Positions 14,653 to 19,331 of a stretch of DNA of 19,331 nucleotides are shown here, one piece after another; position 1 is the stretch's first letter, and each line of letters opens with the position of its first letter. The notes under the pieces were generated by a model. The model made no database searches. It was not told the DNA's origin and worked only from the letters and a program-made list of their open reading frames with translations. The DNA is taken from assembly GCA_027020105.1 (NCBI GenBank), contig JALUVW010000007.1:1-19331 (forward strand), read 5' to 3'. The stretch is from Candidatus Falkowiibacteriota bacterium (GTDB lineage Bacteria; Patescibacteriota; Patescibacteriia; Patescibacteriales; SZUA-104). The translations under genes were made by a program, and so were the position numbers.

Positions 14653-15728
14653 AATGACTTTAGTATATGCTTTATAACTTCTACATTAAATGAATTGCCT
14701 AATGCTTTATAGCGACGAGTGTTTGAAAGTCCTTCGGTAAATCCGTCAGGGAAACATTGCAATCTTTCGCATTCTACGGGAGTTAGCTTTCTTACATAGT
14801 TTTTAAGGTCTGTAATTGATTGACCAGCGACAGCTGTTTTACATTGTGGGATTGTTCCTAATGTTTTCGCTTTTCCATTTATTTTTATTTTTCTATTATA
14901 CCAATTTATTAAATACAATCCCGTCTTCGCTCCTCTACCACCTCCATTCGCCGACAAACAAACGCTCTTGCCTTCTATGCTATAAATTCTATCGCCTTGT
15001 CCGCCTTTTCCTATCTCCGCAACCTTAATAGTCCCAACAACCAATCCTTTCTTCTTTCTTTTAATCAAGCTTTTAACATTTTCCTTATGATATGTCGCGG
15101 GCAAACAGTATGATTTTAAAACATAATTCCCCTGCTTTCTTTTTACAAAATCATTTATAAAGTCTTTCCCGTTAACTGTCAAACAATATGCTTTATCTTT
15201 AAACGGTTCACCGTCCTCCAATATATCTTTCAGATAAATTCTCTTGTCTTTGGGCTGTTCCACTTTCCAGTTGCACCAAAACAATCTTTTTCTTTGTTGT
15301 GCTGAAACGAGAGAGGCATCTATCATAATCGGCTCTACTCCCAAAATATCGGTTATTATCTGTTTATCTTTTTTCGGCATTGAAGCAACATTCTCCAGCA
15401 AAAAGTATTTCGGTTTTTTAATCTCCAATATCTCAACGAATTTATAAAACAAATTACTCCTTCTTCCTTTCAATCCCTCTCTGTTTTTCTTGGCTATTGA
15501 AAGGTCTTGGCACGGTGAACCACCAAACATTAAATCAAAATCTGGTAATTTGTTAATGTCAATTTTCGTTATATCGCCAAAGTTTTTATGATTAGGAAAG
15601 TGCTTTTCGTATATTTGTATGGCGTATGGGTCTATTTCCGAATATCCAACGCATTCCCAATCCAAGCCCAACTCTTTTATTGCTTGTTCCCCGGCACCGA
15701 TGCCAGAGAATAATGATAGATATTTCAT
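14649..15728 (-). CDS. DNA (cytosine-5) methyltransferase
   Basis: This 359-residue protein has the conserved motifs in order. Motif I is 'LFSGIGAGE' (6-14) for S-adenosylmethionine, and motif IV is 'GGSPCQDLS' with catalytic Cys73. Motif VI is 'ENV' (112-114) and motif VIII is 'QQRKRLF' (144-150). Motif IX is 'RKLTPVECERLQCFPDGF' (313-330) and motif X is 'ALGNSF' (342-347). Residues of about 155-310 form the target-recognition part, with two related turns ('KAYCLTVNGKDF' and 'GKSVCLSANGGG'). All key residues are present, so it should methylate cytosine at a specific DNA site, which I cannot predict. No cognate restriction enzyme gene is adjacent, so this is probably an orphan enzyme protecting phage DNA. 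It follows the nuclease gene after three bases. Confidence 0.93.
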   Translation of the reverse strand: MKYLSLFSGIGAGEQAIKELGLDWECVGYSEIDPYAIQIYEKHFPNHKNFGDITKIDINKLPDFDLMFGGSPCQDLSIAKKNREGLKGRRSNLFYKFVEILEIKKPKYFLLENVASMPKKDKQIITDILGVEPIMIDASLVSAQQRKRLFWCNWKVEQPKDKRIYLKDILEDGEPFKDKAYCLTVNGKDFINDFVKRKQGNYVLKSYCLPATYHKENVKSLIKRKKKGLVVGTIKVAEIGKGGQGDRIYSIEGKSVCLSANGGGRGAKTGLYLINWYNRKIKINGKAKTLGTIPQCKTAVAGQSITDLKNYVRKLTPVECERLQCFPDGFTEGLSNTRRYKALGNSFNVEVIKHILKSL

Positions 15729-15731
15729 AAA

Positions 15732-16520
15732 CTAAAACTCATCATTAATATCCCCAATAGTAATAGCTTCCTCCCAAGTTATTTCTTTTGGGTTAAAGTC
15801 TTTTTCTTTTGACAATGTCGGGATTATATTATCTAATATAAATTCAACCTGCAATTCAACTTGTTCATTCGCCAAATAGAACGCGAACGGAGAGAATATG
15901 CCGTCTTTATCCTTTTCTACTCCTAAGTGCCTATACGTGAAATTCTTAACCTCTGGGTGGTTTTTGCGAATAATGATAGTCATCACGGCGAATTGCCTGT
16001 AATAGCCGAAATCTACGCATTTATAGTGATATTTACGGTCATCAGAATCCCATACGGTCTTTAAGTCCACAAGATGGCAAGTGTCGCCGTCAATTTTAAT
16101 CCAGTCGGGAATGCCGGCCAATCCGCAGAAGTGATCGCCTATCGGCATATCTGTCGTGATAATCTTTTGTGTTTCATAGTCAGACAAGTCTTTAACAGCG
16201 GGTTGGCGGTTTAATACCTCCATCATCCTTTCAATATCATCATATTGCTTCTCTGTCAGTTCTGTGTGGTTGATTGGCGGGTTCTTTATATTCCTGCGCG
16301 TGACAGCTATAAACTTGTCTCGGAACGCTTTTTCCCCTTCAAACAGGTATGTATCAACCGCTTTGCCGACACGGAGAGCGTCAGTCATAACTATCCCCGG
16401 GCGTTCGCCCGAGATATGGCGCTCATAAAAAAATCTTTTGTCTTTTATCCAATCTCTAATGCGGGAGTTAGTGAGATAGCGGTTATCTAATGTGTGATAA
16501 TTGTCGTGAGTTAATTGCAT
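15732..16520 (-). CDS. RecE/Cas4-like PD-(D/E)XK exonuclease
   Basis: This is a 262-residue protein. The early motif 'ALRVGKAVDTYLFE' (48-61) matches the 'GxxvHxxxLE' segment of RecE/DUF3799-type nucleases. The core 'LAGIPDWIKI' (134-143, Asp139) and 'VDLKTVWD' (151-158, Asp152, Lys154) form the PD-(D/E)XK metal site. 'YYRQFAVM' (173-180, Tyr174, Gln176) matches the trailing 'YxxQ' motif common to this group. It probably degrades one strand of double-stranded DNA to give single-stranded ends for annealing. No RecT/Erf-like annealing protein was recognised next to it in this window, so the partner may lie outside or be novel. ATG 16520 starts at an AT-rich leader without a Shine-Dalgarno site. 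Confidence 0.8.
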   Translation of the reverse strand: MQLTHDNYHTLDNRYLTNSRIRDWIKDKRFFYERHISGERPGIVMTDALRVGKAVDTYLFEGEKAFRDKFIAVTRRNIKNPPINHTELTEKQYDDIERMMEVLNRQPAVKDLSDYETQKIITTDMPIGDHFCGLAGIPDWIKIDGDTCHLVDLKTVWDSDDRKYHYKCVDFGYYRQFAVMTIIIRKNHPEVKNFTYRHLGVEKDKDGIFSPFAFYLANEQVELQVEFILDNIIPTLSKEKDFNPKEITWEEAITIGDINDEF

Positions 16521-16527
16521 AAATATA

Positions 16528-17040
16528 TTATAAAGTTTCCATTATTATTTGTTTTGGTAAAAAATTATAACAATAATAAGCGCTTGAAAAAGTCGGATTA
16601 CCAATCGTTTCAAAATTTTCATTCATAAATTTTATTCTTTTATCAAACATAAGCAGTTGTAAATCTTTATCAGCAAACAACCTTTTTGGGGCGGAATCAT
16701 TTAACCATGTGATACTCATAATTAAAGCAAATGGCTTATTAAAGCTTAATGCTCTTTCAAAAAATAATTTCTTATCAGTGAACGGTGGGTTGCTTATTAT
16801 TATATCCCATTGTTCCGGCTCATATTCAAAAAAATCTTGTCCGTTTTTTATATGCGAATACACAATCTTAATATTGTTTTCTTTAAATACTTTTACAAAT
16901 TCACTTTCTTCGGTATCAAACGGGCACCATATAATTTTATCTTTTTGAATATATTTAACAATCGGCTCTACCGCATATTTTGGGGTATAACACTCATCAT
17001 TTTTCCCTTTACTGTAAAATATTTCATTGCTTTTTTTCAT
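16528..17040 (-). CDS. Small DNA N6-adenine methyltransferase-like protein
   Basis: This is a 170-residue protein. 'NDECYTPKYAVEPIVKYI' (14-31) is the usual 'DxxYTP' opening of phage adenine methyltransferase-like proteins, and 'IIISNPPFT' (80-88) is motif IV with the catalytic 'NPPF' (84-87). The usual glycine-rich S-adenosylmethionine motif I is not clear. 'IWCPFDTEESEFVKVFKE' (37-54) takes its place, as in a common short phage subfamily. It ends seven bases before the nuclease gene start and overlaps the ATPase gene stop by four bases. Methylation of adenine in phage DNA is the likely role, but activity is uncertain because of the changed motif I. Confidence 0.75.
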   Translation of the reverse strand: MKKSNEIFYSKGKNDECYTPKYAVEPIVKYIQKDKIIWCPFDTEESEFVKVFKENNIKIVYSHIKNGQDFFEYEPEQWDIIISNPPFTDKKLFFERALSFNKPFALIMSITWLNDSAPKRLFADKDLQLLMFDKRIKFMNENFETIGNPTFSSAYYCYNFLPKQIIMETL

Positions 17041-18269
17041 ACAACACTGCCCTCCTTAATAGTGATTACATTATCAGCCGGCTCGGAACGGCGGGCTATG
17101 ATTATTTGATATTCGTTTTCTTGAGCCCATTGGTCAATCACTTTCATATTCTCATCATCAATAATTTCCGCATCATCCAATATAATAGTCCTCAATTCAG
17201 ACGGCATAGCCATAGCGATTGAGAGGGCTATTTTAATGCGATTTGAATGGCTTTCCTGTTCAATCGGCAATCCGTTATAAAGCACTCCGTCATCGGTAAC
17301 CGATAATCCTTCAATCGGGAATTTAGCCTCTTTTAGCATTTTGATTTTCTCTTGCTCCGCCTCTTCATATTCCTTTGTTTTATTGTTGTATTCTTCAACT
17401 TTGGCGTTATACGCCTTCTCAACCTCCGCCCTCTTTTGGTTCTGCCTGAATTTATCATTAAGCTCTTCAGCGTTTTTTAATTTGTTTTCCAGTTCGGTGT
17501 TGTCCTTTAATTTAACATCCTTTTGGGTTGCTTCCATTTGTGCTACCGTTTCATTGAGCTGAGCGAGTTGCGACTTTTTCATTTTTAATTGTTCTTCCAG
17601 TTGCTTAACTTCCATTTCCAGCGCGACCTGTTTGTCTTTATATGTCCGTAAATTCAATTGAGCGGATTTTATTTGGTTGTTGTGTTCGTTGTTTTTTTGT
17701 ATTTCATTAATGATTTCCCGCGTGTCAATCAATTCTTTTGGAGCGTCGGGAGCGACCGGCAATCCGTCCAATTGCCCTTTTAAACTATCTCTTTCCCGCC
17801 CTATAATTGTTCTTTCATTATAAATTTCCGATTTGCGAGCGTCTATTTCGCCAAATGACAGTCCGGCAAGATCAAGCAGCAACGCTCTTTGCTCTTTCGG
17901 AGACCCGCTGACAAATGTCATTACATTGAATTTGCGGTCGTCAATCAATTCATTCAGTCTTGTTCTCGGTTTTTTGGCGACAAAGCCCTGCTTATCCAAT
18001 ACATTAAGCTCGTCTTTGCCGTCGGCGCTTATTCTTCTTACAACTTTATAATCCCCCAAGTCAATTTCAACAATCGCTCCGTTTTCGCCTCGGCGGACCG
18101 GAACTTTTGTGTCCTTGTCTTTGCCCGCGAGAGTGGTGATAATCGCCTCTATGGCCGATGTTTTACCGCTGGCGTTATTGCCGGATATTACCGTCACATT
18201 TCCTGACGGAAATATCTCAACGCGGTGGATTGCTTTGTAATTTTGAATGATTGCGTTTAGAATTTTCAT
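17037..18269 (-). CDS. SMC/RecF/Rad50-like AAA ATPase for recombination
   Basis: This is a 410-residue protein. The N-terminal lobe starts 'MKILNAIIQNYKAIHRVEIF' and holds Walker A 'GNNASGKTS' (30-38). Residues of about 185-315 form a heptad-rich coiled coil ('LEMEVKQLEEQLKMKKSQLA' and following). The C-terminal lobe contains an ABC-type signature region 'ESHSNRIKIALSIAMAM' (339-355) and Walker B 'TIILDDAEI' (361-369), followed by 'IIIARR' near the end. This is the layout of short RecF/SbcC-like phage ATPases that act with exonucleases in DNA end processing. The coiled coil is much shorter than in cellular SMC or Rad50. The ATAAAAC leader precedes ATG 18269. It is the first large gene of the recombination set and may organise the nuclease downstream. 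Confidence 0.85.
   Translation of the reverse strand: MKILNAIIQNYKAIHRVEIFPSGNVTVISGNNASGKTSAIEAIITTLAGKDKDTKVPVRRGENGAIVEIDLGDYKVVRRISADGKDELNVLDKQGFVAKKPRTRLNELIDDRKFNVMTFVSGSPKEQRALLLDLAGLSFGEIDARKSEIYNERTIIGRERDSLKGQLDGLPVAPDAPKELIDTREIINEIQKNNEHNNQIKSAQLNLRTYKDKQVALEMEVKQLEEQLKMKKSQLAQLNETVAQMEATQKDVKLKDNTELENKLKNAEELNDKFRQNQKRAEVEKAYNAKVEEYNNKTKEYEEAEQEKIKMLKEAKFPIEGLSVTDDGVLYNGLPIEQESHSNRIKIALSIAMAMPSELRTIILDDAEIIDDENMKVIDQWAQENEYQIIIARRSEPADNVITIKEGSVV
17050..17057 (-). promoter_or_regulatory. Strong Shine-Dalgarno (AAGGAGGG) before the adenine methyltransferase-like gene
   Basis: Read on the - strand, AAGGAGGG lies 9 nt before ATG 17040, a near-ideal site, inside the last codons of the ATPase gene. 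It is the only canonical site with good spacing that I found in the window. Confidence 0.6.
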
Positions 18270-18271
18270 TT

Positions 18272-18278
18272 GTTTTAT
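18272..18278 (-). promoter_or_regulatory. ATAAAAC translation-leader motif
   Basis: Read on the - strand, ATAAAAC is followed by AA and then ATG 18269. It follows directly on the TTAA repeat. Confidence 0.45.
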
Positions 18279-18280
18279 AA

Positions 18281-18298
18281 TTAATTAATTAATTAATT
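18281..18298. repeat. Tandem TTAA repeat (about 4.5 units)
   Basis: Consecutive TTAA units run from 18281 to 18298, covering the stop codon of the 68-residue gene and the leader of the ATPase gene. It is a simple low-GC repeat that may melt easily, and the function is unknown. Confidence 0.7.
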
Positions 18299-18491
18299 TA
18301 TTGCATCGTGCGCAATTATTTTGTATTTTAGGGATTCTTTCAATCTTACATCCTATCTTTTTTTCAAAATAATCCAATTTTATTGGGAGCTTATCAACAA
18401 CCAATTGAAGACAATCGGTACAACTAATCTTCGCTAAAAATTCAGTATTTGAAACAACTTTTCTTATTTCTTTTATGATATTTTTATTCAT
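18285..18491 (-). CDS. Small protein with two CxxC pairs, possible zinc-binding
   Basis: This is a 68-residue protein. Cys24/Cys27 ('SCTDC') and Cys60/Cys63 ('NNCARC') form two CxxC pairs about 32 residues apart, plus Cys48. This would allow a zinc-ribbon or zinc-finger-like fold. The rest is Lys-rich ('MNKNIIKEIRKVV', 'DKLPIKLDYFEKKIGCKIER'). The start at 18491 has the ATAAAAC motif two bases upstream. The family is not recognised. Small zinc proteins in phage early regions often bind nucleic acid or host polymerase, but nothing here decides the role. Confidence 0.6.
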   Translation of the reverse strand: MNKNIIKEIRKVVSNTEFLAKISCTDCLQLVVDKLPIKLDYFEKKIGCKIERIPKIQNNCARCNKLIN

Positions 18492-18493
18492 TT

Positions 18494-18500
18494 GTTTTAT
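18494..18500 (-). promoter_or_regulatory. ATAAAAC translation-leader motif
   Basis: Read on the - strand, ATAAAAC is followed by AA and then ATG 18491. Confidence 0.45.
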
Positions 18501-18514
18501 TAATTATTATTAAA

Positions 18515-18832
18515 TTAACCGGCGTTGAAGCTTGCGACTATAACTTGCGGTTTTTTATATTTTTTATCGGCTTCGCCGATATATTCAACATTGATATAAG
18601 CTAAATTATTAACCCATGTGCCGAACGAATCGTCTTCAAATTTGTAAGTGTTTCCATTACCGACTCTGTTCCAAAACTCTTTTTTTTCTTCGTTATAATA
18701 AATTTCAAATTCATAGTCCTCTGATCCGGGATGTATTCGTTTTGCCTCTTCTTCGTTATTGGCCACGACAATGGCGGAATCGTAAGTGTCATAATAATCT
18801 GTTTCTTTTTGTGATATTTTGTAGATTTTCAT
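18515..18832 (-). CDS. Conserved-looking phage protein of unknown function (105 residues)
   Basis: The protein opens 'MKIYKISQKETDYYDTYDSA' and continues 'IVVANNEEEAKRIHPG', then ends 'KPQVIVASFNAG'. The set 'YDTYDSAVVxAxxEExAxxIHP ... VxxIGxA ... ASFNAG' belongs, as far as I recall, to a family of unknown function found in many phages and some bacteria. A central acidic and aromatic part ('YYNEEKKEFWNRVGNG') and 'FGTWVNNLAYINVEYIGEAD' fit that family. No catalytic motif is clear. The start overlaps the upstream gene stop (ATATGA), and the ATAAAAC motif lies three bases before it, so translation is probably both coupled and leader-driven. Confidence 0.65.
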   Translation of the reverse strand: MKIYKISQKETDYYDTYDSAIVVANNEEEAKRIHPGSEDYEFEIYYNEEKKEFWNRVGNGNTYKFEDDSFGTWVNNLAYINVEYIGEADKKYKKPQVIVASFNAG

Positions 18833-19113
18833 ATAGTTTTATCAATTATTATTAAATTATCTTCTAAATTTTTTAAAAAAGTTGATGGTATTCCTTTATA
18901 GTATTTAGATTCGTTCTTTAAGAGTTCATCGTAATCCTTGTGGTCATAGTATCTTTCCAGGGCAATACCCCTGAGAACTCCTCTAACCGCGTAATCATTT
19001 TTATCTTTAGTGGAACACAAAACGAGGTCGCCGCAAATAGCATGAATACGTTGACTGTTGTCTTCGTTAGCGCAGTTGCATTTATTAATATAAATTATAG
19101 TTTTATTTAACAT
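18829..19113 (-). CDS. Hypothetical protein (about 94 residues), start uncertain
   Basis: I list the ATG at 19113 ('MLNKTIIYINKCNCANEDNS'). The frame also has ATG 19122 and TTG 19128 upstream, which would overlap the preceding gene more. There is a possible ATT start near 19095, because ATAAAAC (19100-19106) lies just before it. The protein has an N-terminal Cys pair ('KCNC'), further Cys ('AICGDLVLCST') and a charged middle ('RYYDHKDYDELLKNESKYY'). No family is recognised. It overlaps its neighbours on both sides. Confidence 0.5.
   Translation of the reverse strand: MLNKTIIYINKCNCANEDNSQRIHAICGDLVLCSTKDKNDYAVRGVLRGIALERYYDHKDYDELLKNESKYYKGIPSTFLKNLEDNLIIIDKTI
18836..18842 (-). promoter_or_regulatory. 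ATAAAAC translation-leader motif
   Basis: Read on the - strand, ATAAAAC is followed by TAT and then ATG 18832. It lies within the last codons of the upstream gene. Confidence 0.4.
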
Positions 19114-19297
19114 TTTTTTCATATTCAAATCTTGATTCTATAAATTTTGATAATTCTTTGTAAGATTCTTCCGGTTTATCCTCTTCGTCCAAGTCGGCGC
19201 TCGCTCTAATAGTTATCTTTTTGAACCGACTGCGATTATCAGGGGTAATGATCCCGACCGTCTTTGATTTTGTAAGTGATATGTGTTTTATTCGCAT
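19103..19297 (-). CDS. Hypothetical small protein (64 residues)
   Basis: The protein opens 'MRIKHISLTKSKTVGI' and continues with 'KKITIRASADLDEEDKPEES' and 'YKELSKFIESRFEYEKNVK'. A basic beta-like N-terminal half followed by an acidic patch and a terminal helix resembles short early proteins of other phages ('KIKKISLTKSxT...' and 'LDExExPEExxxELSKxI'), but I cannot name a family. It starts with ATAAAAC three bases upstream. The stop lies inside the next ATAAAAC copy and the following gene begins within it. Confidence 0.6.
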   Translation of the reverse strand: MRIKHISLTKSKTVGIITPDNRSRFKKITIRASADLDEEDKPEESYKELSKFIESRFEYEKNVK

Positions 19298-19300
19298 ATA

Positions 19301-19307
19301 GTTTTAT
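19301..19307 (-). promoter_or_regulatory. ATAAAAC translation-leader motif
   Basis: Read on the - strand, ATAAAAC is followed by TAT and then ATG 19297. It overlaps a TAA stop that may end a gene reaching in from beyond the window. Confidence 0.4.
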
Positions 19308-19331
19308 TTAATCAATTCTAAAATCTCTTTA
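19304..19331 (-). CDS. Possible C-terminal end of an upstream gene (partial)
   Basis: The last bases read on the - strand as 'KEILELIK' followed by TAA (19304-19306), a helix-like end in the same close-packed style as the other genes of this block. Only eight codons are visible, so this is a suggestion. Confidence 0.3.

Noticed and set aside
17341..17562. Sense-strand frame inside the ATPase coiled-coil region
   Set aside because: A Ser/Phe/Leu-rich protein is what the complement of a Glu/Lys coiled coil gives. There is no independent support.
18281..18298. TTAA repeat as a CRISPR or origin iteron array
   Set aside because: The units are only four bases, without spacers or longer conserved iterons. 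It is best kept as a simple repeat.

Overview
This window looks like part of a tailed-phage genome (virus or prophage), most likely with a short-tailed, podovirus-like virion. It has two gene blocks. The + strand block (1-11985) holds lysis and late virion genes. The - strand block (11986-19331) holds DNA modification, recombination and small early-type genes. The two blocks converge, and their stop codons abut at 11985/11986. No terminase, portal, major capsid protein, DNA polymerase, integrase, rRNA or tRNA was recognised, so the window is a fragment. TGA serves as a stop in many ATGA overlaps, so the standard bacterial code (table 11) fits, not the TGA=Gly code of Gracilibacteria/SR1. Two fibre-like proteins carry Thr/Ser-rich segments of the 'VGVGTTTP' / 'NATSTP' kind, which I associate with Patescibacteria (CPR) surface proteins and their phages. 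This makes a Patescibacteria/Parcubacteria-type host a reasonable inference, not a proof.

Layout, + strand: three small membrane proteins (1-486) lead into a papain-like cysteine peptidase (491-1594), forming a candidate lysis cassette. A small membrane-anchored fibre-like gene (1671-2165) follows, with an inverted repeat on each side. Next come a putative head-tail adaptor with an inserted beta-sandwich (2233-3435), a tail nozzle/stabilisation-like protein (3437-5284), a fibre-like protein that carries an apparent Sec signal peptide (5290-6891), a 40-residue basic protein (6896-7018), a coiled-coil virion protein with a 26-residue repeat (7040-8620), and a 1119-residue putative internal virion protein (8626-11985).

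Layout, - strand (transcribed right to left, so upstream genes lie at higher coordinates): several unknown small genes (19331-18285), an SMC/RecF-like ATPase, an N6-adenine methyltransferase-like protein, a RecE/Cas4-like PD-(D/E)XK nuclease, a C5-cytosine methyltransferase, an SNF2-type helicase, two unknown small proteins, a RecU/Hjc-like resolvase candidate, a small unknown, a GC-rich structured element, and a 55-residue membrane protein. The ATPase, exonuclease, helicase and resolvase probably work together in phage recombination and replication. The two methyltransferases probably protect phage DNA from host restriction.

The main points for a second look are: the papain-like peptidase in the endolysin position; the fibre with a signal peptide; the cassette between hairpins; the recurrent ATAAAAC leader placed 2-3 nt before start codons with almost no Shine-Dalgarno sites; sharp composition breaks inside two virion genes; and the GC-rich folded element at 12168-12252. 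All statements come from reading the sequence. No database search was run.
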